From Rhodovibrio salinarum DSM 9154 (GTDB taxonomy: Bacteria; Pseudomonadota; Alphaproteobacteria; Kiloniellales; Rhodovibrionaceae), in NCBI RefSeq assembly GCF_000515255.1, contig NZ_KI911559.1, positions 2,367,660 through 2,431,659 of the forward strand: a stretch of 64,000 nucleotides of DNA. The letters run 5' to 3'. Positions within the stretch are counted from its first letter, which is position 1. The number at the start of each line of letters is the position of its first letter. The notes under the pieces were generated by a model. It searched no databases. It was given only the letters and a program-made list of their open reading frames with translations, and was not told where the DNA came from. A program made the position numbers and the translations under genes. Below are positions 25,094 through 33,935 of the stretch, in pieces.

Positions 25094-25990
25094 ATGGCGC
25101 AGACCCACCAACGCAGTTCGGACAGCTCTTCACCAGGCGAGCCGGCATCGGCCTCGCTGGAATCCCTCGTGCGCGCAGCGTATGAGGACTTGCCGGGTTC
25201 GGAGCGGAAGCTGGCGGATCTGATTCTGGCTGCGCCTGGCGAGATAGCCGGCTATTCGGCGACCGAGCTCGCCGAACTCGCGGGCACCTCGAAGGCGGCG
25301 GCAACGCGCTTTTTCAAACGCCTGGGGTTCAAGAATTTTAGCGAAGCGCGTCAGCTTGCCCGGGCCCGGCAGGACTGGGGCTCGCCGCTCTATCTCGACC
25401 GCCGAACCGCGGTTGCGCCTGACCCCTCGACGGAATTGACGGCCTATCTGGATGACGAACTGCGCATCCTGCAGGAAAGTTTTAGCCAACTCGATCCCCG
25501 CGACCTCGACGCGGCGGCGGCCAGCATTGCCCGGGCGCGTCGGGTCTGGGTGATTGGCTTCCGCAACAGCCATTTTATCGCGGGCTATGCGCGTTGGCAG
25601 TTCATCCAGTTCCGTCCTGACGTGCACCTGCTGCCACGCACGGGTGAGACGCTGGCCGAACAACTGGCCAACGTTGGCCCGCAGGATACGGTGGTCCTGG
25701 TTGGGGTGCGCCGGCGCGTGGTCGGCTTTCGCCGGGTGATCGAGGCGTGCGCGGATCAGGGGGCGGAGATCCTCTACCTTACCGATCCGACCGCGCGGGC
25801 GGAGAGTGCCCGGGCCACCTGGACGCTCGTCTGCCAGGTGGAAAGCTCTTACTTGTTCGATAGCTACGCCACGCCGATGAGCCTGCTGCGCTTTCTGGCA
25901 ATCAACGCCTACCGCAAGATCGGCCGTGCCGGTCACGAGCATCTGGAAGCGATCGAGCGCCTGCACGACCGTCTCCACGCCTTCGATTGA
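25094..25990 (+). CDS. RpiR/MurR-family transcriptional regulator
   Basis: A protein of about 298 residues. The N-terminal helix-turn-helix (SATELAELAGTSKAAATRFFKRLGF, about 55-80) is that of the RpiR family. The C-terminal SIS sugar-isomerase-like domain (about 135-260) begins ARRVWVIGFRNSHFIAGYA. The SIS domain normally senses a small metabolite. Divergent placement next to puuE suggests it controls the ureide genes. The longer frame includes ATG 25019, but that codon overlaps the dyad at 25003. I prefer ATG 25094, which gives the usual family length, though neither has a clear ribosome-binding site. Confidence 0.85.
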   Translation: MAQTHQRSSDSSSPGEPASASLESLVRAAYEDLPGSERKLADLILAAPGEIAGYSATELAELAGTSKAAATRFFKRLGFKNFSEARQLARARQDWGSPLYLDRRTAVAPDPSTELTAYLDDELRILQESFSQLDPRDLDAAAASIARARRVWVIGFRNSHFIAGYARWQFIQFRPDVHLLPRTGETLAEQLANVGPQDTVVLVGVRRRVVGFRRVIEACADQGAEILYLTDPTARAESARATWTLVCQVESSYLFDSYATPMSLLRFLAINAYRKIGRAGHEHLEAIERLHDRLHAFD

Positions 25991-26245
25991 GCAAATGGCG
26001 CGCGCCTTTTGACGTTGGTCCGCTGATTGAGCCGCATACGTGCGTATGTGGCTCTCTTGCATGTGAGGGGGCGCCCCGGGTAAGCACGCGGTGAACGTCA
26101 CTGGTCGCGGGGCGCACCCGGGCGCGTCCGCGCGCGGCCGATATTCCAATGTGCCGTCCGCTTGAACCGGTACGCTGCCGGCGTGCTGCTTGAGGCGACC
26201 TCTGCGTCGTCGCAGGACAGGGCGGCTTTTGATGGGGAGATAAAC

Positions 26246-27565
26246 ATGCTCCGGACCCTCACCCGGGGATCCGTCTACATGGTCGAGCGTTACCTGCCGG
26301 ATCCTTATATCTTCGTTCTGCTCCTGACCCTGGTGGTGTTCGCCGCCGGCATGGGGATCGAGCAGCAATCGCCTCTGGAGATGGTCCAGTATTGGGGCAA
26401 CGGCTTCTGGAACCTGCTGACCTTTGGCATGCAGATGGTGCTGGTGCTGGTCACGGGCTATGTCCTGGCCTCCAGCCCACCGTTCAAGCGCCTGCTGCAG
26501 ACGCTCGCGCGGCTGGCCTCCACCCCAGGGCAGGCGATCGTGTTGGTCACGGTGGTTTCGATGATCGCCGCTTGGATCAACTGGGGCTTTGGACTGGTGA
26601 TCGGCGCCTTGTTCGCCCGCCAGCTGGCGCAGGTGGTGCCCCGTGTCGATTATCGCCTGCTGATCGCCAGCGCCTACACCGGTTTCCTGGTGTGGCACGG
26701 CGGCCTGGCCAGTTCGGTCGGTCTGGTGATCGCTACGGAAGGCCATTTCGCCCAGGACCAGATCGGTGTCGTGCCGACCTCCGAGACGATCTTCTCCAGC
26801 TTCAACCTGCTGCTGGTACTCTCGATCCTGATCGTGATCCCGGTGGTCAACCGGATGATGATGCCGCCAGCCGACCGGGCCGTGACGGTCGATCCGCAGA
26901 AGCTCGCACAGGAGGAAGCGCAAGCTCCGGTGACCATCGACCGACCGGCGGATCGGCTGGAAAACAGCGTGATCCTGGCACAGGCGGTCGGTTTGTTGGG
27001 GCTGGCGTTCCTGGTCTACTACTTCGTCGCCGGGGCGAGTTCGCTCAACCTCAATATCGTCAACTTCGCCTTCCTGTTCCTCGGCATCATGCTGCACGGC
27101 CGCCCGAGCAGTTTCCTGAACGCTGTGCAAGAGGCGGTGAAGGGCGCCGGCGGGATCGTCATCCAGTTCCCCTTCTACGCCGGTATCATGGCGATGATGA
27201 TCGACAGTGGGCTTGCTGAAAGTCTGTCCAACCTGTTCGTCGCCGCGTCCAACGAGGTGACCTTCCCGCTGTTCACCTTCCTGAGTGCGGGAATCGTCAA
27301 CATGTTCGTACCCTCCGGCGGTGGTCAGTGGGCCGTACAGGCACCGGTGATGCTGGATGCCGCGGAACGCCTTGGGGTGAGCGTGCCGCGGACCGCCATG
27401 GCGGTCGCCTGGGGGGATGCCTGGACCAACATGATCCAGCCCTTCTGGGCACTCCCGGCGCTGGCGATCGCCGGGCTGAACGCCAAGGACATCATGGGCT
27501 ATTGCCTGGTCGTCCTGCTGGTGTCCGGGGTGATCATGGGCGCCGGGCTCATGTTCTTCCCGTAG
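26246..27565 (+). CDS. AtoE-family short-chain fatty acid permease
   Basis: A 439-residue membrane protein with about 11 helices, matching the AtoE/short-chain fatty acid transporter family. Signature stretches include RYLPDPYIFVLLLTLVVF at the N-terminus, INWGFGLVIGALFARQLA, and PSGGGQWAVQAPVMLDAA in the C-terminal half. The family imports acetoacetate, butyrate and similar acids. The start at 26246 follows GGGGAGA by 5 bases, and the frame upstream to 26162 is not needed. No enzyme gene for short-chain acids is adjacent. The PHA synthase 8 kb away could use products of such acids, but that link is only a guess. Confidence 0.88.
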   Translation: MLRTLTRGSVYMVERYLPDPYIFVLLLTLVVFAAGMGIEQQSPLEMVQYWGNGFWNLLTFGMQMVLVLVTGYVLASSPPFKRLLQTLARLASTPGQAIVLVTVVSMIAAWINWGFGLVIGALFARQLAQVVPRVDYRLLIASAYTGFLVWHGGLASSVGLVIATEGHFAQDQIGVVPTSETIFSSFNLLLVLSILIVIPVVNRMMMPPADRAVTVDPQKLAQEEAQAPVTIDRPADRLENSVILAQAVGLLGLAFLVYYFVAGASSLNLNIVNFAFLFLGIMLHGRPSSFLNAVQEAVKGAGGIVIQFPFYAGIMAMMIDSGLAESLSNLFVAASNEVTFPLFTFLSAGIVNMFVPSGGGQWAVQAPVMLDAAERLGVSVPRTAMAVAWGDAWTNMIQPFWALPALAIAGLNAKDIMGYCLVVLLVSGVIMGAGLMFFP

Positions 27566-27576
27566 GATGGGGGCGA

Positions 27577-27622
27577 CACACGGTGGCGTCACGGCGCCGG
27601 CTGCGCCGGGCGTCACCGTGTG
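27577..27622. terminator. Long hairpin after the AtoE-type gene
   Basis: Arms CACACGGTG and CACCGTGTG pair perfectly, with an inner GGCGC/GCGCC stem, 12 bases after the permease stop. A T-tract is missing. It probably marks the transcript end or protects the 3' end. Confidence 0.5.
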
Positions 27623-27856
27623 GTCCGCTACATTCAAACCCTGCCTTTCCTGTCAGCGCTGCAGGGCTAGCCATATTTGCCGCCAAAGCGCTTCGAGTCC
27701 GGTTTGCTAACCGCCGCTGCGTTGTTTATCGTTCACGCGGCGCTGGACACGTCTTGAATTGAATTAACCGTCAAGAAGAAGAAATGCCGTGGCGGTGTTA
27801 CGCCGAACCACGGTCTTGCAGCTATTGAGATACGCGCACACGCAGGGGAGGTGCCT

Positions 27857-28144
27857 ATGTCGTCGCGTAATGGGCCCAATTCCGAAGCGGTCGAGGAGGC
27901 CAAACGGAAGTATTGGGCTGCGAATATCCGGGTTATCATCGGGAGCCTGATCGTCTGGGCTCTGGTTTCCTTCGGTTTTGGGATTCTGCTCCGGCCTCTG
28001 CTGTCAGGTATCGAGATTGGCGGGACCGATCTCGGTTTCTGGTTTGCTCAGCAAGGCAGTATTCTTGTCTTCATCGCGTTGATTTTTAATTACGCGCGTT
28101 TGATGAACAAGCTCGACCGCAAATACGATCTCGACGAGCAGTAG
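27857..28144 (+). CDS. DUF4212 protein, small subunit of a sodium/solute symporter
   Basis: A 95-residue protein with two helices (about 25-47 and 60-82) and the family pattern KRKYWAANIRVIIGSLIVWA and LDRKYDLDEQ at the end. DUF4212 proteins are encoded directly before a VC_2705-type Na+/solute symporter and are thought to be its partner subunit. That gene follows here after 12 bases. ATG 27857 has GGGGAGG a few bases upstream; the GTG at 27851 lies inside that site. Confidence 0.88.
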   Translation: MSSRNGPNSEAVEEAKRKYWAANIRVIIGSLIVWALVSFGFGILLRPLLSGIEIGGTDLGFWFAQQGSILVFIALIFNYARLMNKLDRKYDLDEQ

Positions 28145-28156
28145 GGCGGGGCATCC

Positions 28157-29946
28157 ATGGATCAATATGTTATCAATCTGCTGTTCGTAGGGGCGAGTTT
28201 CGCTCTTTACATCGGCATTGCAATTTGGGCGCGCGCTGGCTCGACGGCGGAATTCTATGCCGCCTCCCGCGGCGTCCATCCGGTCGTCAACGGGGCGGCC
28301 ACGGCCGCCGACTGGATGTCGGCCGCTTCGTTCATCTCGATGGCCGGTTTGATCGCCTTTGTCGGCTACGACAACAGTTCCTTCCTGATGGGCTGGACCG
28401 GCGGCTACGTGCTGCTGGCGATGCTGTTGGCGCCATACTTGCGCAAGTTCGGCAAGTTCACGGTGCCGGAGTTCATCGGCGAACGTTTCTATAGCCCGAC
28501 CGCACGGATGGTTGGCGTGATCTGCCTGATCGTCGCGTCGATCACCTACGTGATCGGCCAGATGACGGGCGTGGGCGTCGCCTTCTCGCGCTTCCTGGAG
28601 GTTTCCAACACCACCGGCCTGCTGATTGGTGCGGCGGTCGTGTTCTTCTACGCCGTGCTCGGCGGCATGAAAGGCATTACCTACACCCAGGTGGCGCAGT
28701 ACTGCGTCCTCATCCTGGCGTTCACGATTCCCGCCGTGTTCATTTCGCTGCAGCTGACCGGCAATCCGATTCCGCCGCTTGGTCTGTTCAGCGAGCACAC
28801 GGCCAGCGGCCAGCCGCTGCTGGAGCGCCTGGATCAGGTGCTCACCGACCTCGGCTTCAGCGAGTACACCGGCCACGGCGGCAACACACTGAATATGGTG
28901 CTGTTCACCTTGTCGCTGATGATCGGTACGGCAGGCCTGCCGCACGTGATTATCCGCTTCTTCACCGTGCCCAAGGTGTCAGATGCGCGTCTGTCGGCCG
29001 GCTGGGCGCTGGTGTTCATCGCGCTGCTTTACCTCACGGCCCCGGCCGTGGGCGCGATGGCGCGGCTGAACATCACCGACCTGATGTGGCCGAACGGCAC
29101 GAGCAGCCAGGCGGTTACGATCGATGCGATCGAGAACGACCCGGAGTACGCCTGGATGGAGACCTGGCAGCAGACCAATCTGCTGGGCTTTGAAGACAAG
29201 AACGGCGACGGCCGCATCCAGTACTACAACGATAGCAATCCGGAGATGCAGCAGGTTGCGGAGCAGAACGGCTGGGAAGGCAACGAGCTGACCAAGTTCA
29301 ACCGCGACATCCTGGTGCTGGCCAACCCGGAGATCGCCAATCTGCCTGGCTGGGGATCGGTCTGATCGCCGCAGGTGGCCTTGCGGCTGCCTTGTCGACT
29401 GCCGCTGGCTTGTTGCTGGCGATCTCGGGAGCTGTCTCCCACGACCTTGTGCGCGGGGCGATCAACCCGAACATCAGCGAGCGGGGCGAATTGATGAGCG
29501 CCCGGATCGCGATGGCGGCGTCGGTCCTGGTCGCCACGTACCTGGGCCTGAACCCGCCAGGGTTCGCGGCGGAGACGGTCGCGCTCGCCTTTGGTCTGGC
29601 CGCGGCGTCGATCTTCCCGGTGCTGATGATGGGCATCTTCACCAAGCGGGTGAACAACCGCGGTGCGGTCGCGGGGATGCTTACCGGTCTGATCTTCACC
29701 CTCGGCTATGTGTTCATGCACAAGGGGTGGCTGTTCATCCCGGGCACGAACCAGTTCCCGGACACGGTGGACGGCTCGCTGCTGGGCCTGAAGTCCACGG
29801 CGATCGGAGCGGTTGGCGCGATCGTGAACTTCGCGGTGGCGTTCATCGTCTCCAAGTCGACCGAAGACACGCCGCAGGAGATCAAGGATCTGGTCGACAG
29901 CGTCCGCTCACCCCGAGGGGCAGCGGAGGCTCAGGCCAATCACTGA
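28157..29946 (+). pseudogene. Sodium/solute symporter large subunit, interrupted by a frameshift
   Basis: The symporter is spread over two frames. Bases 28157-29365 encode 402 residues with sodium-symporter features (AADWMSAASFISMAGLI, GTAGLPHVIIRFFTVP and a calcium-loop-like DKNGDGRIQYYND) and end abnormally in LPGWGSV. From 29356 a second frame continues IGLIAAGGLAAALSTAAG and SGAVSHDLVRG to 29946, the expected C-terminal third. Relatives have an intact join of the form LPxWVI(G/A)LxAAGG. Here TGGGGATC replaces an expected TGGGTGATC, a loss of one base near 29353-29355. It may be a true mutation, a sequencing error or, less likely, recoding. The intact product would have about 596 residues. 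The family transports acetate or other carboxylates. Confidence 0.85.
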
Positions 29947-29970
29947 GCCGAGCGTCTGATACCGGCGTCG

Positions 29971-30008
29971 ACGGGCCGGAACCTTCCGGGTTCCGGCCCG
30001 TCTTTTCT
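29971..30008 (+). terminator. Strong rho-independent terminator after the symporter
   Basis: Arms ACGGGCCGGAACC and GGGTTCCGGCCCGT around a TTCC loop, followed by CTTTTCTT. It lies 24 bases after the symporter stop and just before the DUF294 gene, so that gene may rely on read-through or its own promoter. Confidence 0.85.
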
Positions 30009-30036
30009 TGAGGATGGATCGCGACGGGAGGCCCGG

Positions 30037-31869
30037 ATGACCGAGGCGGCCGGATTGTCGGAAGACGGGGTGCTCGCGTTTCTGCGCTCGGTTCATCCCT
30101 ATGACAGTCTGGATGATGCGATGCTCGCCGATCTTGCCCGGCGGTTCGAGCAGCACACGTACGCAGCCGGGCAACAGATTTATGCGCTGAACGATGCTCT
30201 GCCGGGCCTCTACCTGATCAATGCCGGCGAGGTGGAGGTGCGCGACGCCAACGATGCCCCGGTGTCGCTGCTGGGCCCGCGTAACTCGTTCGGCGAGCGC
30301 GGTCTGATGCGCGACGGCATCGCGGTCACGACGGCCAAGGCGGTGCGCGACAGCCATATCCTGCTGCTGCCGCGCGGCGACTTCGACGCGTTTCTGCGCC
30401 ATCACGCGGTGGCCCGGCGTTTCTTCGATCGCTCCGGACGCTCCCGGCGCGACAGCGACGATCTGGGAACCTCGCGGGTGTCGACGTTGATGGCTGGCGA
30501 GCCGGTCACCTGCACTCCTGACACGTCGGTGCGCGAAGCCGCGGGTCAGATGGCCGAGCGCCGGATTTCCTCGCTGTGCGTGGTCGAGAACGGCAGGCTG
30601 GTCGGCATCCTCACGGTCCGCGATCTGACGAACAAAGTGCTTGCCCGCGATCTGCCGAGCGATACGCCCGTGCGCGACGTGATGACCGCCGATCCGCTGC
30701 ATCTGTCGCCGCGTGCGATCGGGTCCGACGTCCTGCACGCAATGCAGGAGCGCGGCATCGGCCACGTGCCGATCGTCGAAGATGGCAAGCTACGCGGTAT
30801 CGTGACCCAGACCGACCTGATGCGCTTCCAGGCGCTGTCGTCCGCCACGCTGGTGCGCGAGGTCGCCACGGCCGGCAGCGCGGCCGAGATGGTTCCGGTT
30901 ACCGCGCGTATCCCCCAGTTGTTGGCCCAACTGGTCAGCCTAGGCCATCGCCACGAGACGATCACCCGGCTGATCACCGACATCGCGGATGCGGCAACCC
31001 GTCGGCTGCTCAGCCTGGCGGAACAGGAGCTGGGGCCGCCGCCGGTCCGCTATCTCTGGCTCGCTTGCGGCAGTCAGGGCCGGCAGGAGCAGACGGGCGT
31101 GTCCGACCAGGACAATTGCTTGATGCTGGACGATCGCGTGCGCGAGGAGGACCTGGCGTATTTCGACCAGCTCGCCCGCTTCGTGAGCGATGGGCTGCAT
31201 ATGATCGGGTATGTCTACTGCCCGGGCGAGATGATGGCGACCACGCCGCGCTGGCGCCAGCCGGTGAAGGTCTGGCGTAGCTACTTCCGGGACTGGATCG
31301 ACACGCCGAACCCGGAAGCGCAGATGCTGGCCAGCGTGATGTTCGATCTGCGCCCGATCGGCGGCGATGTCACGTTGTTCGAGGGGCTGCACGAGGAGAC
31401 GTTGCAGCGGGCACGCCAGAACAGCATCTTCGTCGCGCACATGGCGTCCAACGCGCTTAAGCACACACCGCCACTTGGTCTGCTGCGCGGTTTTGCGACG
31501 ATCCGTTCCGGCGAGCACAAGCGCCAGCTCGACCTTAAGCTTTCCGGCGTGGTGCCGGTGGTCGACCTAGCGCGCATCTATGCGCTGAAGGGCCGGCTCA
31601 AGCCTGTGAACACGCGCGCGCGTTTGGAAGCGGCAGCCGAAGCCGGCCTGATCAGTCAGAGTGGCGGCGACGATCTGCTCGCGGCCTATGATACGATCGC
31701 CGAGACCCGGCTACGCCATCAGGCCCGCCGGGTCGAGCAGGGCGAAAAACCGAACAACTATATGTCGCCCGAAGATCTGCCGCATCTGGAACGTAGCCAT
31801 CTACGCGATGCCTTCGTGGTGGTGAAAGGGTTACAGTCCACCCTCGGCCACGGCCGTAGCGTGGGTTAA
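30037..31869 (+). CDS. cNMP-binding/CBS/DUF294 nucleotidyltransferase-like signalling protein
   Basis: A 610-residue cytoplasmic protein with domains in this order: cyclic-nucleotide-binding-like domain (about 20-130, LYLINAGEVEVRD and GPRNSFGERGLM), two CBS motifs (about 150-265, each ending near a V(L/V)VGILT- or RGIVTQTDLM-type strand), then a DUF294 nucleotidyltransferase domain with CGSQGRQEQTGVSDQDN, the GS...DxD active-site pattern. A C-terminal DUF294_C helical region (about 470-600) completes it. Such proteins commonly accompany the DUF4212/symporter pair and an exonuclease gene, as here. The role is presumed to be regulation of transport or nucleotide signalling and is not established by sequence. 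Confidence 0.88.
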   Translation: MTEAAGLSEDGVLAFLRSVHPYDSLDDAMLADLARRFEQHTYAAGQQIYALNDALPGLYLINAGEVEVRDANDAPVSLLGPRNSFGERGLMRDGIAVTTAKAVRDSHILLLPRGDFDAFLRHHAVARRFFDRSGRSRRDSDDLGTSRVSTLMAGEPVTCTPDTSVREAAGQMAERRISSLCVVENGRLVGILTVRDLTNKVLARDLPSDTPVRDVMTADPLHLSPRAIGSDVLHAMQERGIGHVPIVEDGKLRGIVTQTDLMRFQALSSATLVREVATAGSAAEMVPVTARIPQLLAQLVSLGHRHETITRLITDIADAATRRLLSLAEQELGPPPVRYLWLACGSQGRQEQTGVSDQDNCLMLDDRVREEDLAYFDQLARFVSDGLHMIGYVYCPGEMMATTPRWRQPVKVWRSYFRDWIDTPNPEAQMLASVMFDLRPIGGDVTLFEGLHEETLQRARQNSIFVAHMASNALKHTPPLGLLRGFATIRSGEHKRQLDLKLSGVVPVVDLARIYALKGRLKPVNTRARLEAAAEAGLISQSGGDDLLAAYDTIAETRLRHQARRVEQGEKPNNYMSPEDLPHLERSHLRDAFVVVKGLQSTLGHGRSVG

Positions 31870-31940
31870 AGTCTGAAAAGCAGTAGACGGCCAAGTGCGC
31901 GACAAGATGCGCTGGCCCTCTGGGGAGAGTGCGTAGTTAC

Positions 31941-32465
31941 ATGTTGCTGGAATTGATCGCGACCGTCACGGCGGGCGTGGGCGCTGCCGGCGTTGCCATG
32001 CTGCTGCGCTATCTTGTGCGCGGGCGCGTGGGGCGTTGGGTCGTCCCGGTTTTCGCCGGACTGGGGATGCTCGGGGTGACCATCGCCAACGAGTACACCT
32101 GGTACGATCGGACGCAGGAGAACCTGCCCGCCGGGGTAGAGGTAGCCCATACCCATCAGTCGCAGGTGATCTACCGGCCCTGGACCTACCTTCACTCCTA
32201 TGTCGACCGTTTCGTTGCGATCGATCGGGCGTCGATCCGCACCCACCCGAACCGACCTGAACGGCGTATCGTCAAGCTGCTGTTCTACGGCCGCTGGTCG
32301 CAGCCGCGTGAAGCCACGGTCGTCGTCGATTGTGCCCGCGATCTCCGCGCGCGTCTGACGCAGCAGGCCCGTTTCGGTCCGGACGGTGGGATCGCGAACG
32401 TCAAGTGGCGTAAGGTCTCTACCGACGATCCGGTGCAGCGCGCGAGCTGCGCGGAAAGCTCGTGA
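31941..32465 (+). CDS. Hypothetical membrane protein of the symporter block
   Basis: A protein of about 174 residues with two hydrophobic helices at the N-terminus (ELIATVTAGVGAAGVAMLL and WVVPVFAGLGMLGVTIA) and a soluble, probably periplasmic C-terminal region containing HTHQSQVIYRPWTYLHSYVDR. I know no named family. It sits between the DUF294 and exonuclease genes and overlaps the latter (TGATG). GTG at 31929 is an alternative start directly after GGGGAGA; the ATG is 12 bases further on. Confidence 0.7.
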   Translation: MLLELIATVTAGVGAAGVAMLLRYLVRGRVGRWVVPVFAGLGMLGVTIANEYTWYDRTQENLPAGVEVAHTHQSQVIYRPWTYLHSYVDRFVAIDRASIRTHPNRPERRIVKLLFYGRWSQPREATVVVDCARDLRARLTQQARFGPDGGIANVKWRKVSTDDPVQRASCAESS

Positions 32466-33871
32466 TGTCCACGCGCCTCGGCCTGCGGGTGCGGATCTTC
32501 CTGCTGTTCGCACTGCTGGCCGGGGCGAACGTGCTCGGTGTCGGGGGCGGGTTGGTGCTGGGCTATCGCTACGCCGATGCGCCCGAAGCCTGGAACGGCT
32601 TTCTTGCCGCCGGCATTCTGTCGGCCTTCGCGATCGCGGGGCTGAGTGTGGCGGTCTGGCTGTTGTTTGATGAAAACGTCGCCAAACCGATCCAGCGGCT
32701 GGCCTGTCAGTTGCGCGCCAAGGCACACGCGGGGGCGGGGCAGCTTTCCGATATCGACGCGCGCTATTTGGGTGATCTTGGGCCCGCAGCTCAGGCGATT
32801 GCCGAGCGGCTGGGGGAGGGCGGCCTGCAGGCCGACATTGGGGAAGCGGCCGGTCGGTTGCAGGCGGAGCGGGAGTGGCTGACTGCGTTGTTGAGCGAGA
32901 TTCCCGTCGCCGTCGTCCTGATCAGTCCGTCCGACCGGATCGTGCTGTACGATGCGCAGGCCGGGGCCATCCTGGCGCAGATCGCGCCACCGCGGCTTGG
33001 GGCACCGATCTACGATTATTTCGACCGGTCGGCCATCGAGGCCGCGCGCGGTGAGCTTGTGTGGCGGGATCGGGAGGTTGCGTTCGATGCCCCGGCCGTC
33101 CACGGGGATGTGCGTGTTGGGGTGCGCCTGAAGTCACTGGCGCGCGGGTTCGGCGAAATGTTGATCCTGGAGCCGCGGGACGTGCCGCTGTCGCCCACCA
33201 AGGCGCGACCGCTGGTATTCGATTTCGAACTGCTGGAGCGCCAGGGCGATGGGCCGCTGGCCGAGCGGGGGCTGATCGAGGTGCCCTATGTCGTATTCGA
33301 CACCGAAACCACCGGCTTGCAGATGGACCGGGACGAGATCGTCCAGATCGCGGCGGTCCGGGTGGTCAACGGCCGTGTCGTGGCTGGGGAGGCCCTGGAC
33401 ACGCTCGTTGACCCGAAACGTCCGATTCCACCCCGGGCCTCGCGGGTGCATGGGATTACCGACGATCAGGTCACGGGGGCGCCTTCGGTCACCACGGCCG
33501 CAGCGCAGCTACATGCCTTCGCGCGGGAGGCCGTGCTCGTTGCCCACAACGCGCCGTTCGACCTTGGTTTCCTGAAACGGCGGGAAGCGGCGATCGGTGC
33601 CCGCTTCGACCAGCCAGTGGTGGATACGGTATTGCTGTCGGCGATCCTGTTCGGGGCCAATGAGGCACATAATCTGGATGCTTTGTGTGCTCGCCTCGGG
33701 ATCGAGATTCCGGCCGAGCGTCGGCATACCGCCGCCGGCGATGCCGAAGCGACGGCCGCGGCCCTGTGCGCAATGCTGCCGATGTTGCGCGGACAGGGCT
33801 TCACCACGCTGGGTGACGTCCTGCGGGAGACGTGCAAGTACGGTCGTCTGCTACAGGATCTGAATACCTGA
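32465..33871 (+). CDS. Membrane-anchored, PAS-like DnaQ-type 3'-5' exonuclease
   Basis: A 468-residue protein that joins a sensor-like front to a nuclease. Two helices (about 9-31 and 42-65) are followed by a HAMP-like segment, then a PAS-like stretch (about 135-215, ALLSEIPVAVVLISPSDRIV). The C-terminal DEDDh exonuclease domain (about 275-440) has DTETTGL, HGITDDQV, HNAPFDLGFL and HTAAGDAEATAAAL, so all catalytic acids and the histidine are present. This resembles the proofreading domain of DnaQ but anchored at the membrane. Known family context links it to the symporter/DUF294 genes; its substrate (DNA, RNA or small nucleotides) is unknown. ATG 32465 overlaps the previous stop. Confidence 0.88.
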   Translation: MSTRLGLRVRIFLLFALLAGANVLGVGGGLVLGYRYADAPEAWNGFLAAGILSAFAIAGLSVAVWLLFDENVAKPIQRLACQLRAKAHAGAGQLSDIDARYLGDLGPAAQAIAERLGEGGLQADIGEAAGRLQAEREWLTALLSEIPVAVVLISPSDRIVLYDAQAGAILAQIAPPRLGAPIYDYFDRSAIEAARGELVWRDREVAFDAPAVHGDVRVGVRLKSLARGFGEMLILEPRDVPLSPTKARPLVFDFELLERQGDGPLAERGLIEVPYVVFDTETTGLQMDRDEIVQIAAVRVVNGRVVAGEALDTLVDPKRPIPPRASRVHGITDDQVTGAPSVTTAAAQLHAFAREAVLVAHNAPFDLGFLKRREAAIGARFDQPVVDTVLLSAILFGANEAHNLDALCARLGIEIPAERRHTAAGDAEATAAALCAMLPMLRGQGFTTLGDVLRETCKYGRLLQDLNT

Positions 33872-33935
33872 GCCCGGAGACGCCCCCCACACACCGGTTT
33901 CGGGTGCGCGAGGGGCCGGTTGGAAAGAAATTGGG

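Noticed and set aside
25130-27637. 835-residue minus-strand ORF covering the RpiR and AtoE genes
   Set aside because: It is antisense to two clearly recognisable genes, rich in His, Asp, Gln and Arg, and matches no family. Long antisense frames are common in GC-rich genomes.
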